Assembly: GCA_050301235.1 (NCBI GenBank) | Contig: JBNKZD010000252.1 | Span: 1-64,000, forward strand | Direction: 5' to 3' | DNA: 64,000 bases | Source: JAFGIN01 sp050301235 | GTDB lineage: Bacteria > Fibrobacterota > Chitinivibrionia > Chitinivibrionales > Chitinispirillaceae | Shown: piece after piece, positions 39,201-44,665 of the stretch | How positions within the stretch are numbered: position 1 is the stretch's first letter | Layout: each line of letters opens with the position of its first letter | The notes under the pieces: generated by a model | Told to the model about the DNA's origin: nothing | Database searches by the model: none | What the model saw: the letters and a program-made list of their open reading frames with translations, nothing else | Made by a program: the position numbers and the translations under genes

Positions 39201-39840
39201 GGGGAACCTCGGTTTCCAATTGTGGCGGCGAATACAACCACAATTTTACGACAGCATTTCAGAAGTTCTCAATAGAAGCACGATATCAGAATCACAGCAA
39301 CATGACAGTGATGAAGTGATATCGTTATTCAAGAGAAAAGCAGTTAATGCTGCTGATACCGGATGGGTGTTAGTAAATAAAGAGCTTATTCCTGGTGCGG
39401 CATCGGGAAATTCGCAAGGTCCTCGTGATTACAGGTATATCGACCGTAATCTCTTTAATGGTATTTTATTTGAATACCGTCTCGTATCCATAGATGAAAA
39501 GCAGGATCAGGCAAGCCATGGTCCTGTTGCAGTGATGCCCAGAAAGATTGGTCCAGTGGCTTTCATGCTAGGCTCCAATTATCCCAATCCATTTGTCAGA
39601 GCAACAGTCATACGGTTTGCATTACCAATCGAAAGTAAGGTTTCCCTTAAAATTTTCACCTTGCAAGGACGACTGGTTCGTACACTTTTGAAACCAGATC
39701 AAAAATTTACAGCAGATTATCATCAGGTTGTATGGAATGGCAGAGATGATCATGGGCAGGTGTGTGCTGCCGGTCCTTTAATTTATATCCTTGAAGCTGG
39801 TAAGTATTCGAAAGCCAGGGTTATGTTGATGATCAGGTAA
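30211..39840 (+). CDS. Giant secreted mosaic protein (beta-helix, F5/8C, PATR repeats, 2x DUF2341, 3x LamG, FlgD-like tail)
   Basis: The 3,209-residue protein starts at ATG 30211 with GGAGG eight bases upstream and a signal peptide ending near VVVYASK. Approximate layout: right-handed beta-helix/pectin-lyase-like ~25-320; an F5/8 type C (discoidin-like) domain ~407-536 (RYYPRSGYLSRMNGG, AEIEFYG); autotransporter-associated strand repeats ~540-1310, each with a GSGALAKTGNGVLSLSGTN-type core and GGTLR ends; DUF2341 ~1317-1450 and ~1660-1780 (FPVLVRL, KDIRFAK, MYWGKS); LamG-like folds after each DUF2341 and a third at ~2254-2451 (HTISAWIKP, GTIDDVRYY); ~500 residues of unknown beta-rich sequence; and a tail with the NYPNPFVRATVIRF and KIFTLQGRLVRTLL pattern of FlgD-like sorting domains. 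It is probably a glycan-binding or adhesive surface protein. No catalytic motif was recognised. Confidence 0.88.
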   Translation: MWKAPKKVLLSVIGLLAANVVVYASKVTIDADGGADYTSLDAVLTAIQANSITPDTIEMVGSDLDSYSWSIYVGRWDMTNLMIRSTQTSPDLFPIITQSSGNISWSFLQNTNIYFENIVLSNGTTGDQSFAWTNAQAGKTLSFKKCIIKDHSTDYFMEMAGNSNNTAIFENCLFEGNAKIFTVFYWGGSPTITLTNCTFDNNTELFSADLAPEWATNVTLKNCIFSNNTTTFPAGGVLKSKVTYSLTSESTTGYGTGCISNSDPNYASASRNNPTDWMIQSASPAANIGTSTGAPSTDISGNSRNSPDAGCWEFQNSLFDYYWDTSSTTGYQVKSGTWGTSNFWNLSPGTGTPSAWPGPGYSAIFAGTDGNYTITVSGTQYVDSISFENSGYIISSGTSLVVSKKLSGTVFGFSPPWSAGYDSAKAYDGDSTTYTGDNAASGGYTGIDIGSGNAQRISYIRYYPRSGYLSRMNGGKFQGSNDYSSWTDLYTISSDPTLAWQQVTVSNTTAWRYLRYLGPAGGYCNVAEIEFYGMGSIGVLTGKYDTIATILSGNSGLRKYDAGFLTLTGSNTYAGPTVLYGGTLQSTILADGGTNSSIGASSNSAANLVIDGGTLRYIGGTQSSDRLFTLGSSAYIYSSGSGILTFTNTGSIAFTGSGARSLELGGAYAGTNVFAPVLGDGSGGATALNKTSSSCTWTLTGNNTYTGTTTITAGTIQIGNGGTTGAIANSSNIVNNATLTFNRSDTYTYSGIISGAGEIIKNGAGTVTLSGNLTHSGITTVNAGTLRLTGTPTSNTRKFVINSGGTISVIDRLNLSPVPAGTTADWITLNGGTLSTGIVSGQTYGSSRGFTLGASGGTVNIPNTDNTNVVEIQSVITGSGALAKTGNGVLSLSGTNTFTGGITVSGGVLRTQNTAALGNSANTITVNNGGCIDVYGTNFQGYTNDITINGQVSSDTGALVNFNAGTYQLYAIRKIALGSNASIGNNGGDRFDIGREIVGTCLTGNGYTLTKVGNNLIALLGDGANVGAVVVNGGTLRLENSNAVGTAAITVNSGSELDSWWNTTFTNNLVLNGGTLASAESNSYSATWSGAISVTAASTLLSSADNTTTLSGAITGSGSLTKTGTEGTFIISGNSNTYSGGTTISGSTLRITNTSGSATGTGNVTVSSGGILDGTGIISGSTTISGTLSPGINGPGCLTFGSNITFSSGASFNVQLDGTAAGSGYDQVVMSTGIVSLGSVTLSLTFGYAPTINDAYTIIDNQGSNAVSGTFSGLAQGATTVVSYNGVPYDCQVSYTGGTGNDVVITVTRISAEDYANDWGYSQTILLNTTSTGANVSVSVLNFPVLVRLNSGNFDGFANTQPGGKDIRFAKTNGAKLNYEIERWKDYDNDADTAEIWVRIDTVYGNNKTQTFLMYWGKSDASDSSNGSKVFDTANGFVGVWHLGETGNSNADGYAGATYNAAHAQGTNLSSGSELSAVIGRGQSLVNGSSQYMTVKAAAEPKFDITGAITISAWINVTSWTTNFQAIITKGDAAWRLQRNDGNSSLKFNCNGLATNASIIGSTALSAGTNTWYYVTGVYDGSKLYMYLNGKSDATSLAATGSIAATNDNVMIGENAGVTGRYFNGSIDEVRIEKDGRDSNWVKLCYENQKSSQTLVNFEDYTTWGFSRNITINTSGITTTNCVGFPMLVRLTSSTFDFNQARDSGQDIRFSKSNGVRLPYQIERWNKGSSLAEIWVKVDTVYGNNSTQYIKMYWGKSGVSSKSHGTDVFDTANGFVGVWHMSDASGSANDQTSNALNGTAAGGITYSQTGNIGLANGFDGDGDYFNHGNNAKLQMDALDNITISAWVKRSGDNVNFTAEEGIAGKFEWSSGNYREYCLFNNASTGFKFSVSTDGTSTNETSLASSIIPTNGTWYYVTGMMDATNMYIFTDGVQRDSVAKTVIYGSTNANFQIGLMDDNGGARQYFNGTIDEVRVEKTNRSADWIRLCYETQKSSPTIITADSADAFRPLGIRRYGTSSAPDSIYVGTTRWALRFSKNKGGGIKFLAADSSSTNQLDANLFYLAYKGSTSDTGTGTITLLDSSIVFSRIRQTKSVEGLPFNIDYTVLGSGKMYIRVSTTTQSSISGGLAFRIANDATASYRNIAFGSTAAICDGVAHIDSSSGKYDLVMAPFDHWSDANLIESNSKYTGLSGTSWNPPAGKQYAWEFMVDFGHKALTDSAQIAKYIIDYRNSDTLGFYAGTPLLEQAWEEDENGEWQFNEGTGNTSIDKTGRGNTATISGTPSWTSGKWYSNAVYLGGSDSVTVPHSTDFNGTNQQHTISAWIKPDALLSSSVAILKKLSSSGVGYSFTGGASGTLRYNMSNGGSVAQLQSSQVLTPGSWYHVAATMYILAQLDYLALYINGKLDTLLQVELDSYYGTSSDNIVIGENFQGTIDDVRYYNQLLTEEEIRTIYLKGFSPERGMYSLRANNDNTIHTMMHGTVYNRFLPVMQISNYWATSLPTYVYIDGVGLTSGTDYYAALDDNRNQLTIGFNRTINMASTIFIDNDLATGQKENGPTKKMYWGISGSSNEYFWVKNTSGRYLGAQSANEFYINWKMNNASTKDGEIWQMRSSVTNPYTYIDTSTGTNLIPGDDGFYNGFGDCNLYIGSSDVRTTVNVINSFTYTVEESSSVRVRLRINERQVSNTQSYNIVSRWTIYPTGQLFRYDSIYSLSASPSQVYRGWYFDDQTYASFDSNKTKKRVITINSQTYPDFTSAWLSFKNSVSGNLAYPFDADTIFTDKGAYRAGFDFGQNASSPAKWSNANTSIQMVQYLDFHHAAMNASSMDSIANGVQCTRFSTRRALSMITGTIDSTSSGDFNDGVLAGGDNNGDGFNEMEGAYIINASDNTVAFKLPAHGDTCRFYPAFRIKNYTAVNKPKYVFLFKGLAAGDTVALLEGYQYNSYVNIATNELLLQIDSIFCDSVGIYISSDKTLAVELSQFEARPGNSSDTLIWRTESEQGNLGFQLWRRIQPQFYDSISEVLNRSTISESQQHDSDEVISLFKRKAVNAADTGWVLVNKELIPGAASGNSQGPRDYRYIDRNLFNGILFEYRLVSIDEKQDQASHGPVAVMPRKIGPVAFMLGSNYPNPFVRATVIRFALPIESKVSLKIFTLQGRLVRTLLKPDQKFTADYHQVVWNGRDDHGQVCAAGPLIYILEAGKYSKARVMLMIR

Positions 39841-39897
39841 TCACTGTAATAAAATCACTGAAGGATTAATTCAGAACCATTTTTTCCTTTTTTATGT

Positions 39898-41475
39898 ATG
39901 TTAATTTATAATAATACAGGTATGTTATATAAAAAAACACTTAAATGGCACTTTGTTAATGTTTCCCTGCTGATAGTTTTCGCATTTTCACTTCTGATTC
40001 GAATCTCCATAATAATGCAACACCGGGTCCCCTCGGGTGATGAAGGTCCCTGGCTGCGGATGGCATCATGTATTGGAACTGAAAAATTCCTTGAAAGTAA
40101 GGTTATTGAACACGATCTGTATTTTCAGAAGAAAATCCCACACCCGGAGGATAATCGATCGCCACTTTATCCTTTTTTTATTAAAGCTGTTCAACTTATT
40201 GTAAAAGATTATTTTACAGCTGGTCAGATACTTAATTGCATTGTATGGATAGGTTTATTTATAGTTGCTGCTTTTTCACTGACAAACCATATCGGGAAGC
40301 TGGCTACACTTGTTATACTTCTTTACCTATCGCTCAGTCCACTGTTTTTCCTTTTTTCCGCACAAGTATATCCTGACCTTCTGATCGCGCTTGCATTTTT
40401 TGTTTTGCTGCTGTATGGAAAGAAATGGGTTAGAACAATCAAAGGTACGTTAGTTTTCGCACTCATTACCGGAGCACTGATATTAACGAAGAGCACCGGT
40501 ATCTTTATTATCCCTGTTTTCCTGTATTATTTATATACCAATGGTAAAGAAACGCGATTTTTACATAAGCTTGGACTTTTTATGGCAGTTGTTGCTGTTA
40601 TCCTTTTCCCCTGGATACTACGAAATTTAAAAGAGTTTGGCTCACCATTGTACCAGTTTTCTGAATACAACCTCTATGTAGACAATTTTAATTATCTTCT
40701 GAAAGTGGGTATCCAAAGGCCATCTTTTGCAGACTATGTTCACGAAAAAGGGATTTTATTTCTGCTATTTGTTCGTCCGGTAATGGGAATCCAAACATTA
40801 CTGGTACACTTTCCTGAATTCGATGAACACCTTTCGCTTGCGGTACTCCCATTTGCATGTCTTGGATTGTTTCAACTGATCAAAAGAAAACGGGCAATAA
40901 TTCCCATTGGTTTGTTTTTTATTCCGTACTTTCTTTTCATGGGGTATATTGCCTATGCGGTATGGGTTCATCGGTTTACAATGATACTATATATTTTTCT
41001 TTATGGGGCAGCAGGGTATGGAATCGCAGTACTGTATCAGTTGGTCGCTACACACTCGAAAAATAGATTGATTCCCGTTTTCCTGACTGCCACTGTGGCT
41101 TGTCTGCCATTGCTAACACTTGTTTATCCGCTGGAATATTATTTTTCTCAACGCGGAAGTGATGCTGCGTATGATAAAGAGATAAAAGTGGTTATCGAAA
41201 AAACAAAAAATCAGATTACTTCACGTGATGTTGTATTCAGCTCATTTGTATCTGATTATTGTTATATGCATGACTTTGCAGTTGTCGATAATTTGGGCTA
41301 TGATTCCATTGGACAACTGACTGATTTACTGAACTATTATCAAGTCAGCTGGTTGATGCTTACCAGGGAGTCTGACAGTAAGCTTATATCTGATTTGCGC
41401 GGATCCGGGTATTTGGATGCATTTTCTGTTCTAATGAATACAGAAAATTTAGTTGTTTATAGAAAAAGCCAGTAA
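39898..41475 (+). CDS. GT-C-type membrane glycosyltransferase (PMT/ArnT-like, GT39/GT83 type)
   Basis: The 525-residue protein has roughly ten to eleven hydrophobic helices. After the first helix comes an acidic motif (PSGDEGPWLRMAS) in the place of the catalytic DE/DD of polyprenyl-phosphate-sugar-dependent GT-C enzymes, followed by a RSPLYPFFIKAVQL segment that recurs in PMT_2/ArnT-like proteins. A soluble C-terminal domain begins near 430. Such enzymes use polyprenyl-phosphate sugars outside the inner membrane to modify proteins or lipids. The start could be ATG 39898 or ATG 39922; neither has a clear ribosome site. It follows the giant surface protein by 57 bases on the same strand and may be co-transcribed, so that protein is a conceivable substrate (inference). 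Confidence 0.75.
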   Translation: MLIYNNTGMLYKKTLKWHFVNVSLLIVFAFSLLIRISIIMQHRVPSGDEGPWLRMASCIGTEKFLESKVIEHDLYFQKKIPHPEDNRSPLYPFFIKAVQLIVKDYFTAGQILNCIVWIGLFIVAAFSLTNHIGKLATLVILLYLSLSPLFFLFSAQVYPDLLIALAFFVLLLYGKKWVRTIKGTLVFALITGALILTKSTGIFIIPVFLYYLYTNGKETRFLHKLGLFMAVVAVILFPWILRNLKEFGSPLYQFSEYNLYVDNFNYLLKVGIQRPSFADYVHEKGILFLLFVRPVMGIQTLLVHFPEFDEHLSLAVLPFACLGLFQLIKRKRAIIPIGLFFIPYFLFMGYIAYAVWVHRFTMILYIFLYGAAGYGIAVLYQLVATHSKNRLIPVFLTATVACLPLLTLVYPLEYYFSQRGSDAAYDKEIKVVIEKTKNQITSRDVVFSSFVSDYCYMHDFAVVDNLGYDSIGQLTDLLNYYQVSWLMLTRESDSKLISDLRGSGYLDAFSVLMNTENLVVYRKSQ

Positions 41476-41613
41476 AGCGATTATTTTTCTGATGATAGTC
41501 GATCAAGCTACACTTTCCATTTACGATATTCCTGAAAATATATTTACCTGAAAATAACAACGGGAGATCATTTGCTCCACTGTAATAGTCAAAATAGTAA
41601 AGAGAACCCAGTG

Positions 41614-41826
41614 TTATGATATAAGCAGGATATCTGGTGTATCGATAACGCGAAAGACGCCATTTGGATTATAGTCAGTTAATATTTGTATACCATCAAC
41701 AAACCAGTTACCGAGTATTTCAGGATACAAATCGTCATCATGTACCGGTGAATGGTTTGAGCAAGTTAGTAAAGCACAATATGCTGTAATTATAAGCCAG
41801 TTAGTATTCAGTGCCATTCCCTTCAC
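41614..41826 (-). CDS. Small exported protein, possible lipoprotein
   Basis: A 70-residue product starting at GTG 41826, which overlaps the TGA of the TerB-like gene (GTGA), so translation is probably coupled. Residues ~8-22 are hydrophobic and end in ALLTCSNH, a weak lipobox with Thr before Cys. The remainder contains PEILGNWFVDGIQILTDY and GVFRV, the start of a lipocalin-like or similar 'W..DG..T....G.F' beta pattern common in small envelope lipoproteins of this group. It is short for a complete domain and may be truncated. No function can be assigned. Confidence 0.5.
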   Translation of the reverse strand: MKGMALNTNWLIITAYCALLTCSNHSPVHDDDLYPEILGNWFVDGIQILTDYNPNGVFRVIDTPDILLIS

Positions 41827-42386
41827 CCAAACGCCTTCTCCAACTTCTTAAGCATCTTCTCTTCCTCTGCAGATATCTTATTCAGCCCGAGAAAACCACC
41901 GCTTGCTTCAGCTACTTCCCGGGCCTGTGAAAGAAGTGTTTTTTTAAGAGTCGCCGTCTCCTCTGTTGTCATCCGCTCGACAAGCCCCTGGAGGTAATGG
42001 ATCCAGGCATCAAGCATTTGAGCAGCTGGTTTTTGTGTCAGCCATTCATTGATCAATATCTCAGGAATTTTATGTTCAGCTCCAAAATGCTCTGCCGATA
42101 TTTTGAGTATCGCATTTTTCTCCTTTTCATCCAGTTTTCCATCAGCCCATGCAACCTCTATAATCGGGACCAGAGTGATTGCGGCTACGATTTCCGGTCT
42201 GATATCAAGTTCAACCAGTTTTTTTAAAATCGCTTCATTTTTAATCCCCGACACCATCCCAAGTGATGCCATATCCTCCTTCATCTTCTGCATCTTATGA
42301 AGTTGTTCGATCAGTTTCCTGTCGTTTTCAAGAAAAAAAGCGTCTTCAAGACGTCGTCCCTGTGCTCTTAATACATCAGAATCCAT
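41823..42386 (-). CDS. TerB-like domain protein
   Basis: I place the start at ATG 42386 (187 residues). The frame stays open to 42437, but those extra codons run across a terminator hairpin, whereas 42386 has AAGGA upstream. The protein is mostly helical. Its centre (~75-95) carries IIEVAWADGKLDEKEKNAIL, the acidic DG..D..E motif of the TerB/tellurite-resistance-like fold, also found in DjlA-type and other stress proteins that bind metals. The N-terminal 50 residues are charged and probably coiled coil. The name does not imply tellurite resistance. It heads a two-gene unit with the small exported protein. Confidence 0.7.
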   Translation of the reverse strand: MDSDVLRAQGRRLEDAFFLENDRKLIEQLHKMQKMKEDMASLGMVSGIKNEAILKKLVELDIRPEIVAAITLVPIIEVAWADGKLDEKEKNAILKISAEHFGAEHKIPEILINEWLTQKPAAQMLDAWIHYLQGLVERMTTEETATLKKTLLSQAREVAEASGGFLGLNKISAEEEKMLKKLEKAFG

Positions 42387-42418
42387 TTCACCAATCCTTA
42401 TAGCGGTAATAGTGTATC

Positions 42419-42456
42419 CAAAAAAATGCACCCGCATATTCCTGCTGCGGATGCAT
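42419..42456 (-). terminator. Factor-independent terminator of the exbD-like gene
   Basis: Read on the minus strand, ATGCATCCGC pairs with GCGGGTGCAT (10 bp with one G-U wobble) around an 11-base loop, followed by seven T. It lies 55 bases after the ExbD-like stop and just before the TerB-like start, separating the two transcripts. Confidence 0.85.
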
Positions 42457-42511
42457 TAAATATAACTTACCTAACCAATAAGAAACTATCTGAATCCTGC
42501 GCAACAATTGA

Positions 42512-43030
42512 TCAGATTATCCCATCACGAGCCCTTAACTTTGCTATGGAAACATCGGTGAATCCTGCTCTCATCGCACTATCCATCAGTCCGATGATCG
42601 CTGCATATTTGACCTTTGGATCTGAAGACACAATAATCTGCCGCCCATTCGATAGCTGCATCGTTGTGAGTATTGTTTCAATTTCAGTAAACAGGTCCTT
42701 ATTTGTTGAAGTTATAATGTAACGGTCTTCATCCTTGGCATTTGCCGGAACGACTCTGGTAAAAATGATGCTCTTCATTGCATGATTAGCCCCAATAATA
42801 GTAATTGAAGAATCTGAAATCGCCAGTACCGGGATTGGTGGTTTCCCGGTTCGTTGAGTTTCGACATTTCCCTTTTCTACACCTCTCTTTAAAGCATCAG
42901 CCTGAATTACTGATACTTTACAGAACTCTGCAGAGATCAAAAGTACTGGAATCAGTGCTACCATCAGACTCATAACAGGTCTGAGGCTGAAATCGATCGA
43001 CAACGCTTCTGTTTTGGATCTCCTGTTCAT
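42512..43030 (-). CDS. ExbD/TolR-family protein without an adjacent ExbB
   Basis: The 172-residue protein starts at ATG 43030 behind AGGAGG. One N-terminal membrane helix (~17-35, LRPVMSLMVALIPVLLIS) is followed by a periplasmic domain ending in QIIVSSDPKVKYAAIIGLMD and AGFTDVSIAK, the typical ExbD/TolR C-terminal module. The usual membrane Asp of the ExbD helix is not evident in this stretch (PVMSLMV), so proton-driven energy coupling may be altered. ExbB/TolQ normally sits beside it, but the neighbours here are a TerB-like gene behind a terminator and a divergent heat-shock gene. It may pair with an ExbB encoded elsewhere. Confidence 0.72.
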   Translation of the reverse strand: MNRRSKTEALSIDFSLRPVMSLMVALIPVLLISAEFCKVSVIQADALKRGVEKGNVETQRTGKPPIPVLAISDSSITIIGANHAMKSIIFTRVVPANAKDEDRYIITSTNKDLFTEIETILTTMQLSNGRQIIVSSDPKVKYAAIIGLMDSAMRAGFTDVSIAKLRARDGII

Positions 43031-43112
43031 ACCCGCCTCCTGTGGTTAATAGAATGAATGGTGCATCCATTAAATCAAACGAGCGCTTGAATAAGAATGT
43101 TACACAAAAAAA

Positions 43113-43152
43113 CTGTATCAAAAAGGTACAGGTGAAACATCCTGACGTTTCA
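43113..43152 (+). promoter_or_regulatory. Two dyad repeats, candidate enhancer site for the sigma-54 promoter
   Basis: CTGTA (43113-43117) faces TACAG (43127-43131), and TGAAAC (43133-43138) faces GTTTCA (43147-43152). The centres are about 20 bases apart, two helical turns, and lie roughly 140 and 160 bases before the predicted transcription start at ~43284, the usual distance for sigma-54 activator sites. The same dyads also lie 80-120 bases upstream of the divergent ExbD-like gene. Activator identity is unknown. Confidence 0.4.
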
Positions 43153-43256
43153 GACAGAAACACTTGCCAGCTGAAATGCCTGGTGTCTATATAAACAATC
43201 CTGATTATTCTTTGTTCTCAATAGCCTGCAGCGCGATCATTCTTACTTTTCACAAC

Positions 43257-43272
43257 TGGCACACATGTTGCA
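43257..43272 (+). promoter_or_regulatory. Consensus sigma-54 (RpoN) -24/-12 promoter of the small heat-shock gene
   Basis: TGGCAC at 43257-43262, five bases, then TTGCA at 43268-43272 match the RpoN consensus TGGCAC-N5-TTGCA exactly, with 12 bases from the GG to the GC. It points at the Hsp20 gene whose ATG lies 61 bases downstream behind AAGGAGG. The predicted start of transcription is near 43284, leaving a leader of about 50 bases. No CIRCE-type repeat was seen. Confidence 0.8.
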
Positions 43273-43332
43273 GTATATCAGTTGCGAATGAATAACGATA
43301 ACAAACAAAATTAACAATAACAAGGAGGCTTT

Positions 43333-43770
43333 ATGAACGCACTAATCAGATACGCAAACCCATTCACAGCATTGTCAAGCCATCTCGACGATCTGTTTGC
43401 AGACAACATCTTCGAGTCAATTGATCGCAAATTGACATCAGGTTCCTGGCCAAAAGTCGATATCAGCGAATCTGACAATGGCTATGTTATCAAAGCCGAT
43501 CTTCCGGGAATGGACAAAAAGGACGTTACAATATCGGTAGAAAATGGTGTACTGACAATTACCGGTGAAAAAGCCGATGAGCACAAAAGAGAAAAAGGAA
43601 AGTACTACCATCTTGAAAGAAGCTATGGCAGGTTCTGTAGAACCTTCTCTCTGCCCGATGGCGTCGATCCGGAAAAAATCAGTGCCTCGATGAAAAACGG
43701 GGTTCTGGAGCTGGAGATTCTCAAAAGTGAAAAACAGAAACCAAAAAACATCGAAATCAAAGTAGACTAA
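43333..43770 (+). CDS. Small heat-shock protein, Hsp20 / alpha-crystallin family
   Basis: The 145-residue protein is of the usual length for bacterial class-A sHSPs. The alpha-crystallin domain spans ~36-135, with WPKVDISESDNGYVIKADLP at its start, GVLTITGEKADE, the family's hallmark FSLPDGVDPEKISASMKNGV and the ELEI strand near the end; a C-terminal IEIKVD provides the I-x-I-type anchor. It acts as an ATP-independent holdase in the cytoplasm. AAGGAGG lies six bases before the ATG. Transcription is predicted from the sigma-54 site at 43257 and ends at the hairpin overlapping the stop codon, so it is a single-gene unit. Confidence 0.95.
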   Translation: MNALIRYANPFTALSSHLDDLFADNIFESIDRKLTSGSWPKVDISESDNGYVIKADLPGMDKKDVTISVENGVLTITGEKADEHKREKGKYYHLERSYGRFCRTFSLPDGVDPEKISASMKNGVLELEILKSEKQKPKNIEIKVD

Positions 43771-43807
43771 AAATACAAAAGGCCGCAAAAGCGGCCTTTT
43801 GTATTTT
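43770..43807. terminator. Strong bidirectional terminator after the heat-shock gene
   Basis: AAAATACAAAAGGCCGC and its exact complement form a 17-bp stem around an AAAA loop. The GC-rich core sits at the loop and the outer part is A-rich on the left and T-rich on the right, giving a U-tract in both directions. The stem begins within the TAA stop codon. Confidence 0.92.
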
Positions 43808-44211
43808 AAAGAAATATCATATACCTCTCAATAAGACAACATTTAACTTCTGTTATTATCGGTGATTTCGAAGGTATTTCGAAATGAACAACTATCAACT
43901 CAGTCATCGCTGCCTATCGTAAACTATGCAGTTTTTTCCTCTTTCAAAACGCTGCAAAAGGTACCGCAGCTTCTTAGTATCATTAATGCCACTTCTACAT
44001 CGAGGAGGTAGCGAAAGACCGACTGCTTTGAGCTGGTCTGTAGCGAGGGGGAGACTTCCCCCCTTAACATCTTTTAATCCTTAAAGTAACTCTGGTATTC
44101 AATTTGCCTTCCTTATTATTGTAATGCTTATCAGCATGAGCAACACTCATAACGCTGAATTCACAGTCTGTTATTGATCCTGATTTCAAGTTTTTAAGGG
44201 AGACACAGTTA
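43808..44211. other. Intergenic region, 404 bp, with hairpins and a long leader
   Basis: No gene is supported. At 44009-44062 there is a compact structure: TAGCGA, an AGACC/GGTCT hairpin (44016-44039), a second TAGCGA at 44041-44046, then GGGGGA-GACT-TCCCCC (44047-44062). The rest is AT-rich and presumably contains the promoter and leader of the RNA-binding protein gene at 44212, which has AAGGGAG upstream. The hairpins could belong to a small RNA or a leader element; no known family was recognised. Confidence 0.4.
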
Positions 44212-44520
44212 ATGTCAAAGAAATTGTATGTAGGAAATCTTTCATGGGGTACCACTGAAGATAATCTCAAGGATCTTTTCGCACATTTTGGAGATGTAGT
44301 TTCGGCATCAATAATTACCGACAGACAAACCGGCCGTTCACGCGGCTTTGGATTTGTCGAAATGGAGAATGGAGAATCCGCAATACATGAACTAAACGGC
44401 AAGGAGTTTCAGGGAAGGCACCTACGCGTAAGCGAAGCCACCGGAAGAAAGCCCCGCAGTGTAGGTGATTATGGCCACGCCGGCTACGGCGGCAGCGATG
44501 AAGGCACAGTAAATTGGTGA
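44212..44520 (+). CDS. RRM-type RNA-binding protein
   Basis: The 102-residue protein is a single RNA-recognition motif with RNP2 (LYVGNL, ~5-10) and RNP1 (RGFGFVEM, ~44-51) intact, followed by a short Gly/Arg/Tyr tail (RKPRS...YGHAGYGG). This is the common bacterial glycine-rich RRM type known from cyanobacteria, delta-proteobacteria and FCB bacteria, often cold- or stress-induced and thought to act as RNA chaperones. AAGGGAG lies about ten bases before the ATG. It is a single-gene unit, located between two structured intergenic sequences. Confidence 0.95.
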   Translation: MSKKLYVGNLSWGTTEDNLKDLFAHFGDVVSASIITDRQTGRSRGFGFVEMENGESAIHELNGKEFQGRHLRVSEATGRKPRSVGDYGHAGYGGSDEGTVNW

Positions 44521-44545
44521 TTAATTATTCCGCCCGGCCCGCACG

Positions 44546-44573
44546 GTACAGACGCCCGGCCGGGCGTCTGTAC
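44546..44573. repeat. Perfect 28-bp GC-rich palindrome
   Basis: The sequence from 44546 (GTACAGACGCCCGG) to 44573 is its own exact reverse complement, with no loop. It follows the RRM gene stop by 25 bases and is preceded by a partial copy of its core (CGCCCGGCCCG at 44531-44541). No T run follows. It may act as a transcription stop or be a mobile palindromic repeat; the GC content stands out against the AT-rich surroundings. Confidence 0.75.
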
Positions 44574-44665
44574 AGATAGGCCCTGGCATTATTTTACAAT
44601 TTTTCGATCCCCAACCAATCCGTATCGATGCCCAATAGGGCGATTTCCCCATTCCAATCCGGATT

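Noticed and set aside
41823..42386. Tellurite-resistance gene.
   Set aside because: The TerB-like domain occurs in many proteins unrelated to tellurite; no terA, terC, terD or terZ neighbour is present.
42387..42437. Upstream extension of the TerB-like frame to 42437.
   Set aside because: It crosses the terminator hairpin at 42419-42456; ATG 42386 has a ribosome site.
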